Positions 7,918 through 15,939 of a DNA stretch of 47,008 nt are shown piece after piece. A program made the position numbers and the translations under genes. The DNA is from Treponema_I sp045599005. Lineage in GTDB: Bacteria > Spirochaetota > Spirochaetia > Treponematales > Treponemataceae. Every line of letters begins with the position of its first letter. Position 1 is the first letter of the stretch. The stretch spans positions 1-47,008 of the forward strand of contig JAZRVF010000013.1 in assembly GCA_045599005.1 (NCBI GenBank). The letters are read 5' to 3'. Under the pieces are notes generated by a model. It saw only the letters and a list, made by a program, of their open reading frames with translations. It ran no database searches and was not told the DNA's origin.

Positions 7918-8856
7918 ATGCGGGAAGAAGTGATATTCAAATTCAAGACACCATACAGGGAAGAGATTGCGGTAAAAGGTTACAGATTCGGTCACGGAAA
8001 GAAAACCGCCTGTTTTGTTGCAGGTCTCCGCGGTAACGAGATCCAGCAGATGTATGTGGCCGCACTGCTTATAAAAAGATTCAAGGAAATGGAGGCAAAA
8101 GGGCTTCTTGCCGATGACAATGAATTTCTTATTGTTCCATGTATCAATCCTTTTTCAATGAACATCGGAAAAAGATTCTGGCCAGTGGACAACACAGACA
8201 TAAACAGAATGTTCCCCGGCTACAGTCTGGGTGAGACCACACAGAGGATTGCCGCCGCCGTTTTCGAGAAAGTGCGGGATTACCAGTACGGAATCCAGTT
8301 TGCCAGTTTCTATCTTTCAGGAAACTTTGTTCCCCATGTGCGCCTTATGAACACCGGTTACCAGAGTCCCGAACTTGCGAAGGAATTCGGACTGCCCTAT
8401 GTTCTGGTCCGGGAGCCTGCGCCCATTGATACAACAACCCTGAACTACAACTGGCAGGTTTTTGAGACAGAGGCGTTCAGTGTCTACACAAAGGCAACAA
8501 ACCACATTGATGAGGAAAGTGCGATGACAGCGGTAAATGCTGTTCTCCGCTTTCTGGGTGCATTCAACTTTATCTATGCACGTCCGCCGGTGGGTTATGC
8601 AAGTCAGCTGGTAAAAGAAGAAAAATTCCTTACAGTCTCGGCTTCCGCAGGCGGTCTTTTCAAAGCGCTGGCAGGCGCGGGAGACGAAGTGTCAAAAGGC
8701 ACAGTTCTCGGGACAATTCTTGATCCCCTTACTGCAGAAGTAAAGGAAGAGATTGTCTCTCCCGCAGAAGGTATCGTTTTCTTTGCTAAAGAATCCCCCA
8801 TGATCACTGAACACGAGACGGTTTTCTTTATCAATCCCAATCTGATTGAAAAATGA
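7918..8856 (+). CDS. M14-type paralogue lacking catalytic residues (probable pseudoenzyme)
   Basis: This 312-residue protein aligns along its whole length with the preceding gene and ends in the same beta-rich domain. Its active site is altered: the first zinc histidine is Arg38 (GLRGNEIQQ in place of GTHGDELEG), the third zinc ligand is Phe128 (IQFAS in place of DIHAS), and the catalytic glutamate position is Tyr190 (FSVYTKA). Glu41 and the loop DINRMFPG remain. Since the frame is intact and the core conserved, this looks like a maintained non-catalytic partner, perhaps forming a heteromer with its neighbour, and not a decaying gene. It starts 16 nt after its sister and overlaps the next gene by 4 nt (ATGA). 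Confidence 0.8.
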   Translation: MREEVIFKFKTPYREEIAVKGYRFGHGKKTACFVAGLRGNEIQQMYVAALLIKRFKEMEAKGLLADDNEFLIVPCINPFSMNIGKRFWPVDNTDINRMFPGYSLGETTQRIAAAVFEKVRDYQYGIQFASFYLSGNFVPHVRLMNTGYQSPELAKEFGLPYVLVREPAPIDTTTLNYNWQVFETEAFSVYTKATNHIDEESAMTAVNAVLRFLGAFNFIYARPPVGYASQLVKEEKFLTVSASAGGLFKALAGAGDEVSKGTVLGTILDPLTAEVKEEIVSPAEGIVFFAKESPMITEHETVFFINPNLIEK

Positions 8857-10130
8857 AGGAAAGAAAAATCCAGCTTCCTCCCGTAGGTCTCCGGATAATC
8901 AAGTCCGCGGCAGCGGTGGCTCTGTGCTATGTGTTTCAGGTTTTCCGGGGCGAGCAGGGAATTGTGTTCTACAGTCAGCTTTCGGCCCTGTGGTGCATGC
9001 AGGCTTACATTTCCACAACAAAGCAGAACGCGGTTCAGCGGATCATCGGTACGGTCATCGGAGCTTTTTTCGGGCTGGCTGTCCTGCTTGTGGCAATTTT
9101 CGTAAGGACTCATTTCGGGTTAAGCGAGAAATTCACATATGTTTTCAATGCCCTGCTTATTTCCGCAACTCTGATTCCTGTTCTCTGGACAACAGTGGTA
9201 CTCAAAAAAAAGCAGGCTTCCTATTTTTCCTGCGTTGTGTTTCTGAGCATTGTTGTCATCCATCTTTCCGACCAGAATCCCTACCTTTTTACATGGAACC
9301 GTTTTCTGGACACAATGATCGGAATTGTGATCGGTGTGGGTGTGAATCTTTTCAGGCTTCCCCACAGAAAAAACAGGGAAACGCTGTTTATCTCCGGGCT
9401 TGATGACACGCTTCTCAACAAAGACTACCACATCAATGATTACTGCAAGGTCGAGCTAAACAGAATGATTGACCAGGGTCTGAATTTCACACTTTCCACA
9501 ATGCGTCCTCCTGCCTCAATTCTTGTGCCGATGCAGGGAATCAGACTGAAGCTTCCGGTGATTGCCATGGACGGCGCGGTTCTTTATGACACCCAGCAGA
9601 AGCGTTATCTTGAGAAAATCCCGATGACACAGGATGAGAAGAACATGGTGATGGAAGTGTTCAATAAACACGGAATTCACAGTTTCGCAAACATTGTGAT
9701 TGATGACACACTTCTGATTTATTATCAGGATTTCCAGAATGAGATTCAGAGGCGGCTTGTTGAGGAACTGCGGCGCTCTCCTTACAGGAACTACATTAAA
9801 AGACCGGTGCCTGATGAGGAGGTGATTTATTTCATGCTGATCAATCCTGATGGGGAGACTGAAAAAATCTATGCGCTGCTTGAAAGTGCCGGGATTACTG
9901 AAAGACTTAAGGTTCTCAAGTACAGATCCAATGATTATCCCGGTTATTCATACATAAAGATCTACAACAAGGCTGCAACACGGAACAACATGATCATGTA
10001 TCTGAAACGGAATCTTGGGGTGGATAAGACTGTCACCTTCGGGACTGTTCCCGGCAGATACGATTTTGTTGTGGAAGAGGGCAACACAAACCAGGTTGTC
10101 CACAGGATCAAAAAGCTTTTTGAAAGCTAG
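8853..10130 (+). CDS. FUSC/aromatic-acid-exporter-like membrane domain fused to degenerate HAD domain
   Basis: Residues 1-170 contain about five or six membrane segments and resemble the FUSC/ArAE (DUF939-like) transporter family. Residues 175-425 resemble a Cof-type (HAD-IIB) phosphatase. The HAD motifs are degenerate: motif I reads GLDDTLL (182-188), so Gly182 replaces the nucleophilic aspartate while Asp184 remains; motif II reads LSTMRPP; and the C-terminal metal-binding motif reads FGTVPGRYD (396-404), in place of a GDxxND-type sequence. Phosphatase activity is therefore unlikely, and the domain may be regulatory or ligand-binding. The gene overlaps the pseudo-M14 gene by 4 nt and ends the operon. 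Export of the cluster's product is a reasonable but unproven role. Confidence 0.8.
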   Translation: MKERKIQLPPVGLRIIKSAAAVALCYVFQVFRGEQGIVFYSQLSALWCMQAYISTTKQNAVQRIIGTVIGAFFGLAVLLVAIFVRTHFGLSEKFTYVFNALLISATLIPVLWTTVVLKKKQASYFSCVVFLSIVVIHLSDQNPYLFTWNRFLDTMIGIVIGVGVNLFRLPHRKNRETLFISGLDDTLLNKDYHINDYCKVELNRMIDQGLNFTLSTMRPPASILVPMQGIRLKLPVIAMDGAVLYDTQQKRYLEKIPMTQDEKNMVMEVFNKHGIHSFANIVIDDTLLIYYQDFQNEIQRRLVEELRRSPYRNYIKRPVPDEEVIYFMLINPDGETEKIYALLESAGITERLKVLKYRSNDYPGYSYIKIYNKAATRNNMIMYLKRNLGVDKTVTFGTVPGRYDFVVEEGNTNQVVHRIKKLFES

Positions 10131-10144
10131 CGGATGCGGATTGC

Positions 10145-10202
10145 GGGGTGGGCGGGGGCTTATGCGCGCCTACCGGCTGATGTGCGGCCCCCAACGCCCC
10201 CC
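10145..10202. repeat. GC-rich imperfect palindrome between convergent operons
   Basis: A G-rich arm (10145-10159) faces a C-rich arm (10188-10202) with a loop of about 28 nt, in the 91-bp gap between the FUSC-HAD stop and the cbiA stop. Base composition is far more GC-rich than both neighbours. It could act as a bidirectional terminator, though neither arm is followed by a T tract, or be a dispersed palindromic repeat. Confidence 0.5.
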
Positions 10203-10221
10203 AGCTGATAATCGCGCAAAA

Positions 10222-11817
10222 TCAGAAGAAGGATTCCTTCAGTCTGGCGTTTATCATGGCATAGTTCTCCTTTCTGTGGGGAATGGTGCAGTTGATGCAG
10301 GATTTCCGCCCTTTATCATTGTATGTGAAGTTTCCGCCGCATCTGTCACCGAGAAAGAACAGCGGGCAGTAGCAGAAAAGACAGTTGAAACTGTCAGGGT
10401 CCTCGGTTTTGTGACAGGGGAACATCTCGCACTTTGTGTTCTGGAAAAAGCTGTAGTTCTTTGACACAGGCGCGGACGGCTCACCTGTCAAAGGTCTGTA
10501 CTTCCTGCATGTCTCCACGATTTTCTCTGCGAAAGCAATGTTTGACGGATAGTAAAGATGGGGAAAACCCTGGAATCCGCCGTTTATGCTGTGTCCGCAC
10601 TGCCACTGCTTTTTGGTGTAAGGTTTCTCAGCAGTGCAGAGACAGCCGTTGTTGTCGCTGTCAAAATAATGGAATTCGTGTGCTTTTACGCCAAGTTCCT
10701 TCAGTGAAACGTAACCGAATCTGACAAGTCTTGAAGTCTGCACACACTTTCCGCTGATTATGCCGCAGAGATCATGGCGCTTTCCGCAGTCTCCCGCCTC
10801 AAGAATCTGGTGCAGATAAATGAAACCTCCGCATTCTGCCCAGAGTGGAAGCCCTTTGTTCACCGCTTCTTTTATGGACTCAATCATTGTCCGGTTTCCT
10901 GCCAGCTGCTCAGCACAGAGTTCAGGATAGCCGCCACCCAGCAGGAGTCCGCCTATGTTCTCAGGAAGTTTTCTGTCATGAACCGGTGAGAAATACACAA
11001 GTCGGGCACCAAGGTTCTCAAGAAGATCAAGATTGTCCCTGTAGTAAAAGTTAAAGGCCTCATCTTCTGCAACGGCAATCCGTGTGACGGCCTTCTGTTT
11101 TTCAGGGAACACAAAAGAGGACTCGATCTCTTCCGCACTGTCAGCAATCTGAAGAATCTTCTGGATGTCCACGGTTTTTGAGAGTTCAAAGGCAGCAGTG
11201 TCTATTTTTGTCTTCAGGTCAGATATTTCCCCGGGAAGAGAAAGCCCCAGATAACGGGAACTGATGTCACATTCCTTCAGCTTCGGAAAAAAACCCAGAA
11301 CCGGAATCCGGCATTTTTCTTCGATAACCGGTTTCAGACTTTCATAGACCGCCGCGCTCATGTTGTTGAGGATCAGACCTTTTATCAGTCCGGCCTCATC
11401 CATTGAAAGAAAACCTGCAGTTTCCGCAATCACGGAGCGGCTCATGCCCTTTGCGTCCAGAATCAGAATGACCGGGGCTGCAAGTGTCTGTGCAAGATGA
11501 TAAGTTGATGCCTGGTCCGTTACGCCGCCGATTCCGTCATAAAGGCCCATCACTCCCTCAATCACCGAGATGTCAGCATCATTGTCCCTTAGAAAAAGTC
11601 CGCGGGTGGTGTTCTCGTCGGTGAAAAAAAGGTCCAGATTGCGGGAATCAAGACCGAGAACTTTTCTGTGGTACATGGGATCGATGTAATCAGGACCGCA
11701 TTTGAAGGCAGAAACTTTTTTCCCCATCTGTGAAAGGGCACGCATAAGCGAGACTGTAAGAACTGTTTTCCCGCTGCCGCTTCTGGGAGCCGCCATAATG
11801 ATTCTTGGAACTTTCAT
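10222..11817 (-). CDS. cbiA: Cobyrinate a,c-diamide synthase with C-terminal cysteine-rich domain
   Basis: CbiA amidates the a and c side chains of cobyrinate using ATP and glutamine. Residues 1-445 are a normal CbiA: P-loop APRSGSGKT (10-18), CGPDYIDP motif, and a class I glutamine amidotransferase domain with nucleophile Cys329 in WAECGG. Residues about 455-527 are an extra domain with eight cysteines (463, 468, 479, 482, 484, 493, 507, 510) plus His469 and His514, matching the 'cysteine-rich small domain' (zf-like) that I recall as a separate protein in cobalamin loci. It may bind a metal such as zinc or cobalt. The ATG at 11817 is chosen because AAAGGA precedes it and MKVPRIIMAA is the family start. 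This is the last gene of the operon. Confidence 0.9.
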   Translation of the reverse strand: MKVPRIIMAAPRSGSGKTVLTVSLMRALSQMGKKVSAFKCGPDYIDPMYHRKVLGLDSRNLDLFFTDENTTRGLFLRDNDADISVIEGVMGLYDGIGGVTDQASTYHLAQTLAAPVILILDAKGMSRSVIAETAGFLSMDEAGLIKGLILNNMSAAVYESLKPVIEEKCRIPVLGFFPKLKECDISSRYLGLSLPGEISDLKTKIDTAAFELSKTVDIQKILQIADSAEEIESSFVFPEKQKAVTRIAVAEDEAFNFYYRDNLDLLENLGARLVYFSPVHDRKLPENIGGLLLGGGYPELCAEQLAGNRTMIESIKEAVNKGLPLWAECGGFIYLHQILEAGDCGKRHDLCGIISGKCVQTSRLVRFGYVSLKELGVKAHEFHYFDSDNNGCLCTAEKPYTKKQWQCGHSINGGFQGFPHLYYPSNIAFAEKIVETCRKYRPLTGEPSAPVSKNYSFFQNTKCEMFPCHKTEDPDSFNCLFCYCPLFFLGDRCGGNFTYNDKGRKSCINCTIPHRKENYAMINARLKESFF

Positions 11818-11866
11818 CGTTTTTTTCCTTTTGGGTCTGAATGCCAAGTTTTGTGTTTTATACAAG

Positions 11867-11981
11867 AAATAGAAAAAACAACGGGAACGGAGCCGAAGCG
11901 CTGACAAAAAAAAGGCTTGCAATTTGTTGCACCGCGTTTTTTTTGTCAGGCTCGGCGAAAGTGGAGTTGTGTTTTCTATTT
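11867..11981. repeat. Long palindromic element A
   Basis: About 115 bp with terminal inverted arms (11867-11882 against 11966-11981, one mismatch) and a perfect inner stem, CTGACAAAAAAAA (11901-11913) against TTTTTTTTGTCAG (11937-11949). The apex contains TTGTTGCACCGCG. GGAACGGAGCCG and the apex recur in element B at 22588-22690. The right arm includes the cbiT stop codon. On either strand the stem plus its T-rich arm could act as a terminator or attenuator between cbiT and cbiA. Confidence 0.7.
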
Positions 11982-12590
11982 ATTATTGCACAGAATAGAT
12001 TCTGCAAAAGTGAATGAAAAGACAAAAACCGGATTGTTTGCCTGCATCATGTGATAATTCCCGATTTTCCGTGACCTGCTTATGGAAACCTGGACAATTT
12101 CATCATCGGTGATGGGAAAATCTTTCAGTGCCTCTGTCATCTGGGAAACGGACTCAAGAGTTACCGCATTCATGACAACCCGCATTCGGGGATTTTTTTC
12201 CCTGAGGGCGGAAAGAATGCTTTTCAGGCTGCCTTTTGTGCCACCGATAAAGGCGTGTGTCGGAGCCGGAAGTCTCTCAAAGGCATCCGGTGCCCTGCCT
12301 TCAATTATCTCAATGTTTTCTGCACCGAATTTTCCCCTGTTCTTTCTGATCAGAGCCACCGCATCGGGATCTGTCTCTATGGCAAAAACTCTGATGTTTC
12401 TGGAAAGAAGAGCCGTCTCAACCGCAACGGAGCCTGTTCCGCTTCCCACATCATAAAAAACTGCGTTTTCAGAAAGTCTCAGTTTGCAGATTGAGATTTC
12501 CCGCACTTCTTCCTTTGTCATGGGAACTTCGTCCCTGATGAATTCCTCGTCTTTGATGCCGTGTGTAATCTGTGTAATTTTCTCTGCCAT
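11976..12590 (-). CDS. cbiT: Cobalt-precorrin-6B C15-methyltransferase (decarboxylating)
   Basis: CbiT methylates C15 of the corrin ring and decarboxylates the C12 acetate. The 204-residue protein is a class I SAM methyltransferase with the SAM-binding loop VGSGTGSVAVE, an acidic residue after strand 2 (AIETDPDA), and the family start GIKDEEFIRDEVPMTKEEVR. It begins 3 nt after the CbiJ-CbiE stop. Its extreme C-terminus (about SILCNNK) lies at the edge of palindromic element A, so the final residues may derive from that insertion. In many bacteria CbiE and CbiT are fused as CobL; here CbiE is fused to CbiJ. Confidence 0.92.
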   Translation of the reverse strand: MAEKITQITHGIKDEEFIRDEVPMTKEEVREISICKLRLSENAVFYDVGSGTGSVAVETALLSRNIRVFAIETDPDAVALIRKNRGKFGAENIEIIEGRAPDAFERLPAPTHAFIGGTKGSLKSILSALREKNPRMRVVMNAVTLESVSQMTEALKDFPITDDEIVQVSISRSRKIGNYHMMQANNPVFVFSFTFAESILCNNK

Positions 12591-12593
12591 AGT

Positions 12594-14096
12594 TCATTCC
12601 GTCCAGAGCAAAATGGAATAAAGTCCTTCTTCTGTAAAGGAAAGACAGTCTTCCGGATCAATAATTCTGACACTTTCGTTTCCATATGAAAGCTGAAAGC
12701 CCACTGCAATTTTATATCTGCGGTCCGCGTTTTTATTGAAGTCCTGAATCAGTTTCCCGGTTTTATGCACGTCCTTCACACCGGAGGTAAGCAGAAAGAT
12801 TTTTCTGCCTTCAGAAAGTGCTGCACTGAGCTTTGGAAGCCAGACATTTTCTTCCGTACCATGAAGGCTGATTATCTCCGCATCCTGATAACTTATGCCG
12901 GTTTTTGCAGAAAGGTATGACATTGAGGAAATTCCCGGCAGAATGTTTATGCTGATTTTTTCCAGGTTACGGAGTACTTCTGAGAGTTTTGCGGCCCCGC
13001 TGAAAAAACCTGTGTCACCGCTGAAAAGCACACAGACATTTTCTGGAGGCCGCCCGCTTTTTATAAGATCATTCAGGACGGGAACAATGTCTTTCGCAAG
13101 ATAATAGGGATATTTTTCCGCTTTTGTGCTGATTCCATTGATGGCGCAGAGCATTCTTTCCGCACCGAAAAGAATGTCCGCAGTGCTGATTGTCTCGGCG
13201 GCCTCAACTGTCATGTTCTTTGCACTGCCCATCCCGATTCCTATGAGGTTTACGCAGATGTCTGCAACTGGCTTTACGGGTGTGTCTAAAATGCTTTCAA
13301 GGCATGTGAAGAACTGGTCAAAGGAATTCACGGAAAAACAGTTTTTTTCTGCTGATGAATCCGCTTTATGAAGAGCCGGATTTTTTATGACAATACATTT
13401 TATTCCCTTTCCCAAGGCTGCCTGAATCTTTGTGTCCGTGCCGCCGGTTTTTCCGCTTTCTTTTGTCACCAGAACTGAGATTCCGTAATCCTCAATCTGC
13501 GCAATATTCATTTTCTTTGAGAAAGGACCCTGCATTGCAATGATCTGCTTTCCTTCCAGTCCGCTTTCCAGACAGAGTCTGATGCTTTCAATGCCGGGAA
13601 GAACACGGGCGACAATCCTTTCCCTAAGGGATCCGTCTCTGCAGAACACATTCAGGTCTTTGCTCCCTGTGGTAAGAAGAATCCTGCCCTGTGTCTTAAG
13701 CAGAAGTTCCCTGCATTGTTCTGCACTGTCAGCAAATAAAAGTTCTCCAGATTCCTCAGTTTCTGCCGCTGCCACATTTTCTGCATCCTGAACGTTGCGC
13801 TCAAAGCGTATCAGGGGGACTGTTCCTGCAAAACTCTGCTTTATGTTCTCTGAGACTGCGGTGGCAAAAGGATGGGTTGCATCAATCACCGCGTCATATC
13901 TGTTCTCTGCATGAAGATCCTGCATTGAAGCCACATCAAGACGTCCCTCAAGAATCCTCAGGTTCTCGTTTTCTCTCATGACCTGCCGGCCGTAATCCGT
14001 TGCAACAGAAACATGGACACAGATATTGGCGGCTGAAAGTGTCTCCGCAATTTTTCTGCCTTCTGTGGTGCCGCCGAAAACAAGAACTTTCTTCAT
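12594..14096 (-). CDS. cbiJ/cbiE: Fused precorrin-6A reductase (CbiJ) and precorrin-7 C5-methyltransferase (CbiE)
   Basis: The 500-residue protein has two domains. Residues 1-255 are the CbiJ/CobK reductase: nucleotide-binding start VLVFGGTTEGRKIA, DATHPFA, and the KESGKTGGTDTKI motif near its end; it reduces the corrin ring with NAD(P)H. Residues about 283-500 are the CbiE tetrapyrrole methylase: GIGMGSAKNMT at its start, SGDTGFFSG and ILPGISSMSYLSA. CbiE methylates C5 and works with CbiT. CbiJ and CbiE act on either side of CbiT in the pathway, so the fusion brings near-consecutive steps together. The start overlaps the cbiH stop by 4 nt. Confidence 0.9.
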   Translation of the reverse strand: MKKVLVFGGTTEGRKIAETLSAANICVHVSVATDYGRQVMRENENLRILEGRLDVASMQDLHAENRYDAVIDATHPFATAVSENIKQSFAGTVPLIRFERNVQDAENVAAAETEESGELLFADSAEQCRELLLKTQGRILLTTGSKDLNVFCRDGSLRERIVARVLPGIESIRLCLESGLEGKQIIAMQGPFSKKMNIAQIEDYGISVLVTKESGKTGGTDTKIQAALGKGIKCIVIKNPALHKADSSAEKNCFSVNSFDQFFTCLESILDTPVKPVADICVNLIGIGMGSAKNMTVEAAETISTADILFGAERMLCAINGISTKAEKYPYYLAKDIVPVLNDLIKSGRPPENVCVLFSGDTGFFSGAAKLSEVLRNLEKISINILPGISSMSYLSAKTGISYQDAEIISLHGTEENVWLPKLSAALSEGRKIFLLTSGVKDVHKTGKLIQDFNKNADRRYKIAVGFQLSYGNESVRIIDPEDCLSFTEEGLYSILLWTE

Positions 14097-14851
14097 ATTT
14101 TATACCCGCGTGGTGTAAGGAGAACCGGCTGGTTCTGCGCTGAAAAAATAATCTCACTCCGGGAATTCCCGACGAAGACAGTGGTGAACATGTCCACTTC
14201 TTTTTCCGCCAGTTCAGAGAGAGTGCATACACAGACTTCTGTTCCATCACGGCCGATGTTTCTCACGAATCCACAGGCTCTGTCTCTGTCTGCACCGGCT
14301 TCAATCATGATTCTGCAGGCCTTGGCAAGATAATCACTCCGTTTTCTGCTTGAAGGATTGTATATCGCAAGGGCAAAATCACCCTGAACCGCCGCAACCA
14401 GTCTTTTTTCGATTGTTTCCCAGGGTGTAAGAAGATCGCTCAGGCTGATCACGCAGAAATCGTGGTTAAGTGGAGCGCCCAGTACTGCGGAACCGCTGGT
14501 GGCGGCAGTAACTCCCGGGATTACGCAAAGTTCCACGGTGCTGTATTCGCTGTTCTCCTTCCGCAGCTGGAACATTGGGGAAGCCATTCCGTAAACACCG
14601 GGATCTCCGCTGCAGACAAGGCTTACAGTCCGGCCGGAAAGGGCGCGTTCAAAACACAGCCGGCAACGCTCAATCTCCTGTTTCATCGGCGTGGATTCAA
14701 AAACTTTTCCAGGAAAGTGAGGTTTAAGCAGATCCGTGTAGACCGTGTATCCGATTATTTCGTCACTGGCTTCAAGAGCATGGACTGCTTCCAGAGTCAT
14801 TTTCTCGTAACTGCCGGGACCGATGCCCACAATAAAGATTTTTCCGCTCAT
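14093..14851 (-). CDS. cbiH: Cobalt-precorrin-3 C17-methyltransferase
   Basis: CbiH methylates C17 and promotes ring contraction, which forms the delta-lactone that CbiG later opens. The 252-residue protein is a tetrapyrrole methylase with FIVGIGPGSYEKMT at the start, VCSGDPGVYGMA, VIPGVTAATSGSAVLGAPLNHD split over the middle, and IYNPSSRKR. It overlaps cbiG and cbiJ-cbiE by 4 nt each. The IYNPSS and GAPLNHDF motifs distinguish it from CbiF and CbiL. Confidence 0.93.
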   Translation of the reverse strand: MSGKIFIVGIGPGSYEKMTLEAVHALEASDEIIGYTVYTDLLKPHFPGKVFESTPMKQEIERCRLCFERALSGRTVSLVCSGDPGVYGMASPMFQLRKENSEYSTVELCVIPGVTAATSGSAVLGAPLNHDFCVISLSDLLTPWETIEKRLVAAVQGDFALAIYNPSSRKRSDYLAKACRIMIEAGADRDRACGFVRNIGRDGTEVCVCTLSELAEKEVDMFTTVFVGNSRSEIIFSAQNQPVLLTPRGYKI

Positions 14852-15939
14852 CTGATATCTCCTGACAGATTTTTTGACCAGGTTCTGATCACCGGGATTT
14901 TTTCCGCAACAGAAAGTGTCATTCCATTGTCCGCAGTTTTTTTTATGATGATTTTTCCACCGGAACCTGCGCTTAAGACTGCGGCTCTCTCGCAGACGTT
15001 TGAGACTCCGGTGGTCTCTTTTACAAAAGCGGATTCTGAGAAATCACCTTCCGCATTGTCCAGCTCATCTGCGGAGAATGTCACAAAAGGCACATGAAGA
15101 AAATGTGAAAGTTCCATAAGTCCCTGTTCCCTGCCCTTAAGATCAATGGAAGCAAGTGAAAAAACGCTGTCCTTTAAGTCAGAACCAAGTTTCTCTGCCA
15201 GAACCGCCGCCGCAAAATCCTTAAGATGGTCAAAATCTTTTCCCTTCCTGCAGCCCATTCCAAGACAGTATTTTTTCGGCACAAGATTCATAAGAAACCT
15301 CTTTCCCTTTTCAGGGTTCATCCTGTCTTCGCTGAGCACATTTTCTGTGACCACAACTTCTGCTTCTGCGGCTTCATCAACTAAAATCAGCTCTTCGGGA
15401 ATGTTTCTGTCCTCAACTGCAATTCTGTCCTCAACATAAACAGTGATTTTTCCACCGCCAAGAAGTTTTGCCGAAACTTTCTTTATTCCTTCCCTGTTGA
15501 TTATCCTGAATCCGTTTGTCTTTGCAAAATCATCAATGCTGAATCTGCGGTTCACGTCGGTGCCGGTTGTGATCACCGGTTCTGCTCCCACAGCTTTTGA
15601 AATCATGTGCGCAATGCTGTTGGCATTGCCTAAATGCCCGGAAAGAATCGGGATGATGAACCGGCCGGCTTCGTCCATCACAAGAACCGGACTGTCAGCG
15701 AATTTGTCTTTTACGAAGGGCGCGATGAACCTTGTGGCAATTCCTGCTGCACAGATGAAAAGAAGTGGCAGAGATTTCTCAAAGGCTTTCTGTGTCCATA
15801 GAGAAAGATTCTCTCTGTCTTCGCTTTCACAGGGCATAAACACAATGTCCGGTAGGGATGAGGAAAGTTTTTCAAAAAGGTTTTCCGCTTTTTCCGTGAA
15901 AAAACAGGTTTTTATGATGGAAACTGTTCGGCTTTTCAT
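14848..15939 (-). CDS. cbiG: Cobalt-precorrin-5A hydrolase
   Basis: CbiG opens the delta-lactone and removes C20 as acetaldehyde in the anaerobic pathway. The 363-residue protein has the N-terminal and middle CbiG regions (CAAGIATRFIAPFVKDK, VLVMDEAGRFIIPILSGHLG, ITTGTDVNRRFSIDDFA) and the C-terminal domain (YCLGMGCRKGKD, SIDLKGREQGL). Its presence, with CbiD and CbiK, marks the oxygen-independent, early-cobalt route. The start overlaps the cbiF stop (ATGA). Confidence 0.93.
   Translation of the reverse strand: MKSRTVSIIKTCFFTEKAENLFEKLSSSLPDIVFMPCESEDRENLSLWTQKAFEKSLPLLFICAAGIATRFIAPFVKDKFADSPVLVMDEAGRFIIPILSGHLGNANSIAHMISKAVGAEPVITTGTDVNRRFSIDDFAKTNGFRIINREGIKKVSAKLLGGGKITVYVEDRIAVEDRNIPEELILVDEAAEAEVVVTENVLSEDRMNPEKGKRFLMNLVPKKYCLGMGCRKGKDFDHLKDFAAAVLAEKLGSDLKDSVFSLASIDLKGREQGLMELSHFLHVPFVTFSADELDNAEGDFSESAFVKETTGVSNVCERAAVLSAGSGGKIIIKKTADNGMTLSVAEKIPVIRTWSKNLSGDIR

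Noticed and set aside
8846..9403. 185-codon plus-strand frame over the start of the FUSC-HAD gene
   Set aside because: It is out of frame with the FUSC domain, has no hydrophobic pattern and no ribosome-binding site; the overlapping frame matches a real family.
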